64,000 nucleotides of DNA, taken from Bacteroidales bacterium (lineage in GTDB: Bacteria > Bacteroidota > Bacteroidia > Bacteroidales > F082). Position 1 is the stretch's first letter; every line of letters starts with the position of its first letter. The notes beneath the pieces were generated by a model. That model had not been told where the DNA came from and did no database searches. It saw only the letters and a program-made list of their open reading frames with translations. The stretch is from assembly GCA_021647205.1 (NCBI GenBank), contig JAKIVD010000008.1, positions 1-64,000 on the forward strand, given 5' to 3'. Positions 17,690 through 25,732 of this stretch are shown here, piece after piece. The position numbers were made by a program, and so were the translations under genes.

Positions 17690-18060
17690 ACTTCCAAATC
17701 GTGGGTAAATGCCATTATTTTTATAATGAACCTGACCAAACTACTTCAGCTAGCCCAAAAATACCCCGGTTTTTTTTGTGCCTTCTTTGAAATGGCCTAA
17801 ACTGTTGTTTTGAAATCTTGCGGAAAGTAATTTTAAAACAGCTTCTACATGCCAAGCCCACACTTGTGATAAATTTCGCATGAAAAAAAATCAGCAGAGC
17901 CTGATTAGAAACTCTTGCAGATTTCAGGTACAGAGGAGAACGAGCAGTAACTTGCAGAATAGTACCCTTTTTTCTTGACAAACCATGTATTTTGGCTTAA
18001 TTTTGTTTGCTCCTGATTTCCTAATCCAAAAACCGACATGTCATGAAAAAGTTGTTTCCC
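17586..18060 (+). repeat. Copy 2 of the ~475-bp direct repeat, carrying the transposase C-terminus
   Basis: Near-identical to 14630-15103. The left junction cuts into the lipoprotein-like ORF. The right junction fuses the first six codons of the T9SS cargo gene to an inverted 5' fragment of ftcD, giving the dead-end peptide MKKLFPFPPC. The transposase part ends at 17813. Confidence 0.92.
17975..18005 (+). promoter_or_regulatory. Orphan duplicated promoter
   Basis: An exact copy of the TTG-N20-TAATTTTG promoter found at 15018-15048. Here it would read into a 10-codon ORF and then antisense into the ftcD fragment. Confidence 0.5.
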
Positions 18061-18370
18061 TTTCCTCCATGCTGATGTTTGCTACGGGCACCAGCGGACA
18101 AACATCGGTAACGCCAAAGCGGGGGTGCTCCCCTTTCTGGTGGCGCATGTCGATGACTTCGGCGGCTTTTTTTACCGCAGCAAAGGCTGCTTCGATCACC
18201 TCGCCGGGCGTACCCACAAAAGTAACCACCGTCCGGTTGGTAGCTGCCCCCGGATCGACGTCCAGCAATTTAACGCCTTCTGCTTTTTCTATTTCATCGG
18301 TAATCTGCCTGATTACAGCCATGTCGCGGCCTTCGCTGAAATTGGGGACACATTCAATCAGTTGTCTCAT
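18041..18370 (-). pseudogene. Severed 5' copy of ftcD
   Basis: The first ~103 codons match the formiminotransferase N-terminus of the complete ftcD at 11117-12814. It begins MRQLIECVPNFSEGRD and runs to VPVANISMEE at 18061, where the duplicated segment interrupts it. I see only four amino-acid differences from the intact gene over this stretch. Homology also continues upstream through the leader to about 18420. The remaining ~460 codons are absent, so no enzyme can be made. Confidence 0.88.
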
Positions 18371-18446
18371 TTCTACTCTTTTTTTGGTGAAAAACGGAGG
18401 TGCAAAAATGGAAAATATTAAGTGTGCGGGCGGACGACTTTCCCAC

Positions 18447-18485
18447 AAAAAAAAGCTGTCCGCCTGGGGCGGACAGCTTTTTTTT
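18447..18485. terminator. Bidirectional intrinsic terminator
   Basis: The stem AGCTGTCCGCC / GGCGGACAGCT with a TGG loop is flanked by eight A on one side and eight T on the other, so it works on both strands. It lies between the ftcD fragment and the IPTL-tail gene. Confidence 0.88.
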
Positions 18486-18505
18486 AAGATTTTCTGTTGC
18501 AGTGG

Positions 18506-18525
18506 AGACGCGGTGCACCGCGTCT
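18506..18525. repeat. 20-bp perfect palindrome, second copy
   Basis: AGACGCGGTGCACCGCGTCT is the sister of the element at 11097-11116. It differs at symmetric positions so that the palindrome is kept. It sits 13 bp from the stop codon of the IPTL-tail gene. Confidence 0.8.
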
Positions 18526-18537
18526 TTACCTTGGCTT

Positions 18538-19257
18538 TTATGCCAGTCTTCTTTTCCTGATGCGGTAAACTGTAAAAGCTGCAATTAAGAAAATGCCAAG
18601 GATGATGGCCCAGTTGGAGAGGGGGATATGCGGTGAGACATATAAACAAAAGGCTAGATCTGTCCCGATGTTGCTTCCATTTTGAAGAGCCAGCAAATCG
18701 CCGGTGGAGGACTCCTCCCATAAAAATGAACATGTGCCCTGTGGACTTCCTTGAATGGAAACCCAACCAGAAGACAAACCTGAAACTGCCGTGGGTAGCG
18801 TTGTCGAATACTTTAGGATTGGGTGACCAGCTAATGTATTTCCCGTTGCTTGTCCGGTGACTAAAGCATTAAAAATAGCAACCACTGTCCCGGGTGTTCC
18901 GGCATTATCCTGGTAGAAAATAATCTCGAAATTTTTTGGATTTTCGGTGCAAATGTCCCAATTCGACCCATTCCAAAACAGAGTAAGTCCCCACCAATCA
19001 ATTGAGGTGATGTCACCCGATATGCCTGTGAAATTGTCAGATACAATAAATGCCGACATAACATCAGATGTGAACGCACCAAAAGAAATTGGATCTTGTC
19101 CGAAAAAGGCATCAGGGGTACAATAAAATTCTGTACCAGGCGCGAGAGCTGGCATTTCTTGTCCGTTGCCCCGGATCATAGAAGGAACCTGAGCCTGACC
19201 GAAAACCAATAGTCCAAACAGACTAAGGGAGCTAAGAATAAATAATTTTTTCATCAT
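18538..19257 (-). CDS. Exported protein with IPTL-CTERM-like C-terminal sorting tail
   Basis: The 239-residue product has a signal peptide (MMKKLFILSSLSLFGLLVFGQAQ) and a beta-rich body containing SIDWWGLTLFWNGSNWD. It ends in a tripartite tail: the motif IPLSNWA, then a hydrophobic helix (IILGIFLIAAFTVY), then the basic cluster RIRKRRLA. This layout resembles IPTL-CTERM and PEP-CTERM anchors, which are processed by exosortase-like or rhombosortase-type enzymes in other phyla. No such enzyme gene is in the window. The body has no family I recognise. Confidence 0.7.
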   Translation of the reverse strand: MMKKLFILSSLSLFGLLVFGQAQVPSMIRGNGQEMPALAPGTEFYCTPDAFFGQDPISFGAFTSDVMSAFIVSDNFTGISGDITSIDWWGLTLFWNGSNWDICTENPKNFEIIFYQDNAGTPGTVVAIFNALVTGQATGNTLAGHPILKYSTTLPTAVSGLSSGWVSIQGSPQGTCSFLWEESSTGDLLALQNGSNIGTDLAFCLYVSPHIPLSNWAIILGIFLIAAFTVYRIRKRRLA

Positions 19258-19340
19258 GCAATTTTTTAGTTAACAAATACAATTTTCATTTAAATTAGCC
19301 TATAAAGTGACAACATTAAAAGCCGAAAGTCAAGATCTTG

Positions 19341-19444
19341 TTGTATGCCTAACGCTTAGGCGTACAAATTTATTTTTATATCTTTGTTTTCCAGCGACTT
19401 AAAAATTTGTAGTTCTAGGCAAAAAAACGCTTAGAACTACAAAT
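19341..19444. repeat. Paired hairpins, possible MITE-like element
   Basis: Hairpin 1 (19341-19367) has arms TTGTATGCCTAA / TTAGGCGTACAA around CGC. Hairpin 2 (19405-19444) has perfect 13-bp arms ATTTGTAGTTCTA / TAGAACTACAAAT around a 14-nt loop. Both contain AACGCTTAG or a close form. A promoter-like TATCTTTG (19379-19386) sits between them. No gene follows on the plus strand. Confidence 0.55.
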
Positions 19445-19550
19445 GGAATTGTGTGGGCGCTTAATTTTTCCATTTAATCCATCTCCAGGAAGGTGGATTA
19501 TTGACGAAAGATTACAAATCCCGGCCGGCGGCCCCGGTGATAGAAAAAGT

Positions 19551-20261
19551 TCAGAAACTGTACTTCTCACAAATGTTTTTCAGAAAAGAAAGTTTAAGTA
19601 TCCTTATAGATTTTCCTTCGGGTTTGATGACCCCGGTTTTTTCGAATTCGGCCAGCACCCTGATCACCGTTTCGTAAGTGGTGCCCGATAAATTGGCAAT
19701 GTCTTTCCGCGACGGGGTATAACTCAGCATCGTATTATCCTTTCCAGCAAAACCAAACGCATTTACAATGGTCAGCAGGGCAGAAGCCACCTTTTCAAGG
19801 GCAGACATTACTGCGTATAATTTCATCCGTGTTTCAGAAGCCTTCAATTGGTCGGCAAAAAACTTAACGAGAAAAAGTGCCATATCTGGATTGGCTTTTA
19901 CGGCTTTGTAAAAGACACCTATCGGGATAAAGGTTACTTGCGATGCTTCGAGGGTCACTGCGGTTACCGGATAAATCATGTTTCCGCCCAATCCGTGGTA
20001 ACCGAGTATTTGTTCCCTTTTGGCAAAACTGATGATCCTCTCCTTGCCGTTTCCGTACGAACTGACGACTTTAATTTTACCGGCATAAATTTCATAGATT
20101 CCCGTAACCGGTTCACCTTCCGTAAAGATTGTTGCGCCGACAGGGTAATCCGTCGTTGTTTTATTAAAGGTAATGATAGGCTTCCATTCATCAGAACAAT
20201 ACTTGTTGATGAAGCAACTAGAGTGTGTACAGGTTTCGCATTTTCTTTTCATAATAAACAT
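19551..20261 (-). CDS. Crp/Fnr family regulator with N-terminal four-Cys motif (A)
   Basis: The 236-residue protein has a cyclic-nucleotide-binding-type beta barrel (residues ~35-150, with FTEGEPVTGIYEIYAGKIKV). A C-terminal Crp winged helix follows (SRKDIANLSGTTYETVIRVL). Before the barrel are cysteines 8, 11, 16 and 22 in the spacing CX2CX4CX5C. FNR itself senses oxygen through N-terminal cysteines holding a 4Fe-4S cluster, so an Fe-S or NO-sensing role is plausible but unproven. It is the last gene of the nitrate respiration cluster, 59 bp after its paralogue. ATG at codon 4 is an alternative start. Confidence 0.88.
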   Translation of the reverse strand: MFIMKRKCETCTHSSCFINKYCSDEWKPIITFNKTTTDYPVGATIFTEGEPVTGIYEIYAGKIKVVSSYGNGKERIISFAKREQILGYHGLGGNMIYPVTAVTLEASQVTFIPIGVFYKAVKANPDMALFLVKFFADQLKASETRMKLYAVMSALEKVASALLTIVNAFGFAGKDNTMLSYTPSRKDIANLSGTTYETVIRVLAEFEKTGVIKPEGKSIRILKLSFLKNICEKYSF

Positions 20262-20320
20262 GAAGCTATAATCACTTTTTATGGATTCTGCTTTCGGCGA
20301 AATCCGTCAGACCAGGTTTG

Positions 20321-21004
20321 TTATCCCGCCAATGCCCTGAGGGCCGGTTCGTTTAAAGCAGCAATCTTATTTTTGCCCCAGTCAATTATCTTTGCGTCTG
20401 ACAAATACTTCAGGACCTTTGTCAGTTCAGTTTCCGAAGTCTCAGAAAAATTAGCAAGGCCGGACAGTTTCAAAGGCGAATCAATTATATTTTCGTGGCC
20501 ACCTACAAATCCAAAAGCATCCAAAACCATACAAAGTGATGCGGCGACTTTCTCTTTGTCGGATTTTAAAATATGCAGCCTGAATTTTTGTTCGGTACGC
20601 ATTAATTCATCGGCAAAGAACATCATCATAAAATAACTCAGGTCAACATTATGTCTCAGCAGCTTAAAAAACACCTCGTGCGGAATAAACGCCAGTTCAG
20701 AGCTCACAAGTGATTCAGCCGAAATCGGGTAAACCATTTCTTCACTTATCCCCCTGTGGCCAAGCACCTGTCCGTCGCCGGCCAACCTGATAATGGATTC
20801 TTCCGCTTTATCGTTTTTCATTGTGATTTTAAACTTTCCGGAACAAATCACATAAATTCCGGTTACCAGATCACCGGCAGAAAAAACTTTCGAACCGGCA
20901 GAAAGCTGTTTTCTGGTTTTAAATTCCTGGACAAATTCAAGCCAGGAGCTTAAACAATTAGCGTTGATATAACACTTCTTATTGCTGCAATCCCTACAAT
21001 CCAT
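20321..21004 (-). CDS. Crp/Fnr family regulator with N-terminal four-Cys motif (B)
   Basis: The 227-residue paralogue of the next gene has the same architecture: cysteines 3, 6, 11 and 17 (again CX2CX4CX5C), a sensory barrel (VFSAGDLVTGIYVICSGKFK) and a C-terminal helix-turn-helix. That HTH (GLANFSETSETELTKVLKYL) is less canonical than in copy A, so its DNA contacts may differ. It starts 30 bp after the NarK-type transporter stop. The pair could act as a two-sensor switch for the nar genes (inference). Confidence 0.87.
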   Translation of the reverse strand: MDCRDCSNKKCYINANCLSSWLEFVQEFKTRKQLSAGSKVFSAGDLVTGIYVICSGKFKITMKNDKAEESIIRLAGDGQVLGHRGISEEMVYPISAESLVSSELAFIPHEVFFKLLRHNVDLSYFMMMFFADELMRTEQKFRLHILKSDKEKVAASLCMVLDAFGFVGGHENIIDSPLKLSGLANFSETSETELTKVLKYLSDAKIIDWGKNKIAALNEPALRALAG

Positions 21005-21034
21005 GCGGCATTTTAATTTTTTCTGAATCAGCCC

Positions 21035-22702
21035 TTACGGGTTCTTAATCTCCGCTTTCGGGCCAAGGTAGTACCACCAGTTTAAGACAGCACAGATTCC
21101 ATAAAAAATGGCAAAGCCATACAAAGCATATTCGGGTGTTGTCATTTTCATCTGTTCCCCAAGTACTTTTGGAATAATAAAAGCCCCGTATGCTGCTACT
21201 GCAGAAGTCCATCCGAGTACCGGCCCGGCCTGCTCTTTGTCAAAAACGATGGCAATGGTTCGGAATGTAGAGCCGTTGCCAATTCCGGTTGCCGTAAACA
21301 GAATAATAAGCAGAATGAAAAATGGCGTGAAATATTGTTGCGGTGTTTCGGAGTGGTATGCCAAAGACATGTAGTATGCAACGCCAAGAGCGGCAAAAAC
21401 CATGATAACTGAAACAATCTGGGTTATCAGTGCCCCACCGAACTTATCGGAAAGTTTACCCCCAACCGGGCGAATCAAGGCGCCGATAAAAGGCCCTGCC
21501 CAGGCAAACATAAACGCACTTGGCCCATCAGGGTTTGAAACACTATGAACCCAAACGCCATCAGCGTTGAGTGTATGAATATAGCCAAAAATAAACTTAA
21601 TGGACAGCGGAACAGCTGCAGAAAAGCCAATGAAAGAACCGAAGGTCATCGTATAAATAATTGTCATCACCCAGGTGTGCTTGTTGTTAAAAATGGCATA
21701 CTGACGTGTTAAGTTAGCTTTTATCTCACCTGGAGATGCCAGTTTTAAAAGATAGACCGTTGCCGCAATAATCAGCGGGAGTATCACCCATTTGTTCTTC
21801 AATACATTTTGCATAAAGGCACTGTCTCCGGCATCCAGTCCAATCGGGGGGGGCAGTATAAAATACAAGCCCACGCCTGCGGTCAGAAACCCGATGAACA
21901 GCAACCAGGAAATCCGCCCGAAAGAAACAAGCGGGCTTTTTAAATTAGGGGTGACGGTTTCTGTTTTGATGTTGTTCATGCCAAACCAGCCGAAAAGCGC
22001 AAGTGGAACCAGCCACAAAACCCAAACCCAGCCTGCGTTGGCAATCCAAGTTTCGGCCCCTGCCGGAATACGTTTAAAGATAGTGCCCGAAGCTTTGGTG
22101 AGTTCAAGCGCATCGCCGCTCAGCAGGCCAAGCAAAGGAACAGTCATGGCAAGCGGAATGAGTATTTGCATCGTGGTTACGCCGAAGTTGCCAAGGCCGG
22201 CATTCAGGCCCAGCGAAGTGCCCTGCACTTTTTTGGGGAAGAAAAAACTAATGTTGCTCATGGAGGAGGCAAAATTACCGCCACCAATTCCTGACAAAAA
22301 GGCCAGGAACTGAAACTGCCACAAAGGCGTTGATTGGTCCTGCAAAGCAAGGGCCGTACCGATGGAAGGAATCAGTAGCAGGGCGGTCGTGAAAAAGATG
22401 GTGTTTCTGCCACCTGCAAGCCTGATGAAGAAAGTGCTTGGAATTCTCAGCGTTGCCCCGGTCAGTCCCGCGATGGCCGCGAGCGTGAGCATCATGCTTT
22501 TGTTGGTTGCCGGGTCAGGATCGAAAACAAATCCCAAATTAATCATTTGAACACCAATGATTCCCCACATCAACCAGACCGCAAAGCCAACAAGCAAACT
22601 CGGAATAGAAATCCACAGGTTCCGGTTGGCAATTTTTTTGCCGGTCGAATTCCAGAAATTTTCATCTTCGATGTTCCAGCTACTAATATTAGTTTTTGAC
22701 AT
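21035..22702 (-). CDS. narK: NarK-type nitrate/nitrite transporter (E. coli NarK-like)
   Basis: The 555-residue MFS protein aligns by eye with E. coli NarK: an N-terminal FWNSTGKKIANRNLWISIP, then GGGNFASSMSNISFFFPK and the nitrate signature GLNAGLGNFGVTTMQ. Later it has GSFIGFSAAVPLSIKF and GPFIGALIRPVGGKLSDKFGG. Twelve helices are expected. It is about 90 residues longer than E. coli NarK, with extra sequence around 190-330 that includes additional hydrophobic stretches. It probably exchanges nitrate for nitrite across the inner membrane. It follows the second NarK-type gene by 77 bp. Confidence 0.9.
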   Translation of the reverse strand: MSKTNISSWNIEDENFWNSTGKKIANRNLWISIPSLLVGFAVWLMWGIIGVQMINLGFVFDPDPATNKSMMLTLAAIAGLTGATLRIPSTFFIRLAGGRNTIFFTTALLLIPSIGTALALQDQSTPLWQFQFLAFLSGIGGGNFASSMSNISFFFPKKVQGTSLGLNAGLGNFGVTTMQILIPLAMTVPLLGLLSGDALELTKASGTIFKRIPAGAETWIANAGWVWVLWLVPLALFGWFGMNNIKTETVTPNLKSPLVSFGRISWLLFIGFLTAGVGLYFILPPPIGLDAGDSAFMQNVLKNKWVILPLIIAATVYLLKLASPGEIKANLTRQYAIFNNKHTWVMTIIYTMTFGSFIGFSAAVPLSIKFIFGYIHTLNADGVWVHSVSNPDGPSAFMFAWAGPFIGALIRPVGGKLSDKFGGALITQIVSVIMVFAALGVAYYMSLAYHSETPQQYFTPFFILLIILFTATGIGNGSTFRTIAIVFDKEQAGPVLGWTSAVAAYGAFIIPKVLGEQMKMTTPEYALYGFAIFYGICAVLNWWYYLGPKAEIKNP

Positions 22703-22779
22703 AATCTTATATGTTTAAGTTAAGTTCAATCCATATTTGGAAACCCTGCTGACCGTTGTGATGCCCAATAATCACCCTG

Positions 22780-24318
22780 TCAGAACTCATCAACAAACGC
22801 ATCTTTAGGCTCCTTCAGCATAAAGAAGCAATAAATCAGGCTGACAAATGCACCGCCCGAAAGCATAAATAAAAAGGATTTATCATCCATAAAATTGTAT
22901 AAGAACAAATAAGTAACAGCGCCAACATTACCAAAAGCGCCGGCCATTCCCGCAATCCGCCCCGTCATTTCCTTTTTAATGGAAGGTATCATGGCGAAGG
23001 TTGCCCCTTCGGCCCCCTGCACAAAGAAAGAGGCAAACATGGTAATAAATATGGAAACAGCCAGCCAGGTCATTGTATTGAATTGCGGGAGAAGTGTAAC
23101 CTGGCCATCGCTGCCGACAGGGCCATATTTTGCAATTACAGCCATCAGGAAGAAACCTACCGTAATACCTGTCATGTAGAAAAGCATCGTTTTTTTACGG
23201 CTGCCCATTTTATCAGAAAGCAGGCCGCCCAGCGGACGGGCCACGAGGTTCATAAAAGCAAAAGAGCCTGCAACCGCCCCGGCCATTGTCAGTGTCATCA
23301 CCTGCGAACCGTCATCGTAAACCAAATTACTGAATACTTCATAAAAAAACATGGGAAGCATGGAAACGATGGCCAGTTCGGCGCCAAAATTTGCAAAATA
23401 GGTTGTGTTGAGCGCCCCGACACTGCCAAACGGAAACTTCTCTTCTTCGGGCACTCCGGCTTTCAGGCGCGGCAGGTTGGCCCTGAGTATCCGCACCACA
23501 TCAACGATGTACACAGCGGCAAGTATAAACCATGTAAGCCAGACATTTGCCCAGCTGATTAATGGTACGCCATTGATCAGTTGTTTGTGCAAAACAAAAG
23601 CCACAAGCCCGAGCGCACCATACAGCGGCAATTCCCAAACGACATACTGCCCCAAATCAACATAAGAGGAAACGGGCATTGCACCACCTTTGCTCTTCTT
23701 GGCAGAAGGCGCGGTTCCTTCCGGGTAATCTTTAACGGAAAAGAAATAAAAAACACCGTACAATGCTGTAATAATACTCGTTATTGCTAAGGACCACCGC
23801 CAGTCGCCACCCAAAATATTTACGGCAACAAAAGGGACCATTGCCGCCGCTGCCGCCGACCCGAAATTTCCCCATCCGGCGTAAAACCCCTCGGCACGCC
23901 CAATGTATTTCGGTGTAAACCAGTTGGCTGTCATTTTAATGCCGATTACAAAACCGGCGCCAATGGCGCCAAGGGCCAGCCTCGACAAAACCAGTTGGGT
24001 TAAGTCGTCGCCAAAGGCGAAGGTTAAACCCGGAATAAGCATAATGACCATCAGGCCGGCAAATATCCTTCGCGGGCCGTACTTATCTATTAGCCCGCCC
24101 ACTATTATCCGCGCAGGAATCGTCAACGCAACATTCGTAACCAACAGGGCTTTGACGTTTGACTTTGAAAGCCAGTCGAACTGCTCGATCATTTTTGAAA
24201 GAACCCCGGCCATATTAAACCATACGACAAAAGTTAAAAAGAAGGCAATCCAGGTCAGGTGCAAAGTCCTGATGCTCGGATTACTAAAATCTAATAATGA
24301 AGGTGCGTTTTGCTTCAT
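22780..24318 (-). CDS. narK: NarK1/NasA-type nitrate transporter
   Basis: The 512-residue MFS protein belongs to the other NarK subgroup. It has LTWIAFFLTFVVWFNMAG at the start, GLIDKYGPRRIF, NWFTPKYIGRAEGFYAGWGN with the AGWGNFG nitrate signature, and NLVARPLGGLLSDKMGSRKK. In Paracoccus-like systems a NarK1 type (proton/nitrate symport) is fused to a NarK2 type (nitrate/nitrite antiport). Here the same pair is encoded as two adjacent genes. It likely supplies nitrate before nitrite accumulates. It lies 39 bp after narI. Confidence 0.9.
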   Translation of the reverse strand: MKQNAPSLLDFSNPSIRTLHLTWIAFFLTFVVWFNMAGVLSKMIEQFDWLSKSNVKALLVTNVALTIPARIIVGGLIDKYGPRRIFAGLMVIMLIPGLTFAFGDDLTQLVLSRLALGAIGAGFVIGIKMTANWFTPKYIGRAEGFYAGWGNFGSAAAAAMVPFVAVNILGGDWRWSLAITSIITALYGVFYFFSVKDYPEGTAPSAKKSKGGAMPVSSYVDLGQYVVWELPLYGALGLVAFVLHKQLINGVPLISWANVWLTWFILAAVYIVDVVRILRANLPRLKAGVPEEEKFPFGSVGALNTTYFANFGAELAIVSMLPMFFYEVFSNLVYDDGSQVMTLTMAGAVAGSFAFMNLVARPLGGLLSDKMGSRKKTMLFYMTGITVGFFLMAVIAKYGPVGSDGQVTLLPQFNTMTWLAVSIFITMFASFFVQGAEGATFAMIPSIKKEMTGRIAGMAGAFGNVGAVTYLFLYNFMDDKSFLFMLSGGAFVSLIYCFFMLKEPKDAFVDEF

Positions 24319-24357
24319 GGCATGATGGTTTTGATACTTGTTGGTTGATGGGTTTTA

Positions 24358-25080
24358 CTAATTATTCTTTGAGCGGACCCCGTTCACTAATTTACGGGAA
24401 GTCCTTATTTTCTTGCGGTCCCAGTTCCAGATAACAAGCTGGTAGCTCCGCCACAGGTAGGCAAACGGATAAACCAGGAAGTGGATAAAACGCGTAAAGG
24501 GAATCATCCCGATAAAAACAAAGGCCGAGACAATGTGGATTTGAACAGCCAACGGCATTTGGGCCAGGACGGCAACGTCAGGGTTGAAAGTGAACAACGA
24601 TTTTAGATAAGGGGTTAGCGAGGAAGCGAACCAGGCAGATCCCCAGCGGACAAAAAAGGCAACCCACATGCCCGAGATAATTTGTGTTAACAGCATGACG
24701 TAAACGAACACGTCCATTTTGGAAGTTACCGCCCACAGCCTCCTGTTCTTGAAACGCCGCTGTATCAGCATCAGCAGGCCAAACAAAGCCGAGAAGGCAA
24801 AACCCAGCGCGGAGGCTTCGAGAATGATCAGCCGCAAAGGCACACTGTTCCACAGCAGTACGGAGCCTGGGAAAAGGAATGCAGTGGCATGGCCAAAGAA
24901 CAAAAAGATGACCCCCCAGTGGAAAGGACGGCTTCCGTAAAAAAGTTCCTTTCCTTCGAGAAATTGCGAAGACAACGATGATACCTTAAAACCGAGCCGG
25001 TAGTACCTGAAAATGGACCCGACCAGCAAAACCGTCAGTGCTGCATAGGGTAAACCGATAAAAAAGAAGTTGTTGAACAT
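24358..25080 (-). CDS. narI: Respiratory nitrate reductase, cytochrome b subunit NarI
   Basis: Quinol-oxidising membrane subunit that takes electrons at the periplasmic side and passes them through two b haems to NarH. The 240-residue protein has five predicted transmembrane helices. The four haem-ligand histidines expected from E. coli NarI are present as H54 and H64 (FHWGVIFLFFGHA) and H182 and H200 (VQIHIVSAF, RFIHFLVYP). It starts 3 bp after narJ. Confidence 0.95.
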   Translation of the reverse strand: MFNNFFFIGLPYAALTVLLVGSIFRYYRLGFKVSSLSSQFLEGKELFYGSRPFHWGVIFLFFGHATAFLFPGSVLLWNSVPLRLIILEASALGFAFSALFGLLMLIQRRFKNRRLWAVTSKMDVFVYVMLLTQIISGMWVAFFVRWGSAWFASSLTPYLKSLFTFNPDVAVLAQMPLAVQIHIVSAFVFIGMIPFTRFIHFLVYPFAYLWRSYQLVIWNWDRKKIRTSRKLVNGVRSKNN

Positions 25081-25082
25081 AT

Positions 25083-25724
25083 CTAAAAACTTTTACGTTT
25101 GTTACAGTGTGTATCGCAAATGGCAGACTTTGGTGAGGGCATGACGAATTCGTTGTCGCCGGTAAATGCCTGCTCGGGTACCGCATATTCAGTCAGGCCG
25201 TCGCCTTTGAAATCGCGCTGAAGGAGTTCCAACAGGACTTCAAGTATTTCTTTGTAGTAATTGTTGATGTTCTTAAATTTCGTCAGCATAAAGCGCACGG
25301 CCGGGGTGGTGATGATGAACCCCAGTTCTTCGGCAAAATCAGGGTTCGTTGTTTTCGAAAGCAGCGTAAGCACATTGGGCAGGTGGTCGCCCAATTCGCT
25401 CCCGCAATCAATACCCGCAATTTTGTGCTCATTTTGAAGGTTCACCAGCAGTTGGGCCCTTTTGTAATCTTCGCCGAACAATACATAGCCCAGGTCGAGA
25501 TAACAAACGGCTTGTACGTCGAAGGTCTTCATGAAGTATTCCTGTTGTTGGTGAACCGTTAATTTGTTGTGGTTTTCAAGAAGTTCCTGCATTTTCCCGG
25601 CTTTGCCGGGAAGTTCTTCCACCACCATTTGCAGGAATTTTTTGCTGTACTCCGAAAAGTGCCCGTCAGGATACCTGAAAACATCTGCCAGAATTTTATA
25701 ATGATTTAATTTTTTCATGATCAT
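25083..25724 (-). CDS. narJ: Nitrate reductase molybdenum cofactor assembly chaperone NarJ
   Basis: Cytoplasmic TorD-fold chaperone that helps insert the molybdopterin cofactor into NarG and holds NarGH until membrane docking. The 213-residue protein is all-helical, with the family pattern YPDGHFSEYSKKFLQMV, VCYLDLGYVLFGEDYKRAQLL and DHLPNVLTLL. ATG at codon 3 (25718) is an equally possible start. Spacing to narH is 8 bp. Confidence 0.92.
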   Translation of the reverse strand: MIMKKLNHYKILADVFRYPDGHFSEYSKKFLQMVVEELPGKAGKMQELLENHNKLTVHQQQEYFMKTFDVQAVCYLDLGYVLFGEDYKRAQLLVNLQNEHKIAGIDCGSELGDHLPNVLTLLSKTTNPDFAEELGFIITTPAVRFMLTKFKNINNYYKEILEVLLELLQRDFKGDGLTEYAVPEQAFTGDNEFVMPSPKSAICDTHCNKRKSF

Positions 25725-25732
25725 TTATCTGT

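Noticed and set aside
18041-18766. 241-codon minus-strand frame read as one protein
   Set aside because: Only the part from 18370 downward is ftcD-like; the upstream part runs through a terminator and the end of the IPTL-tail gene.
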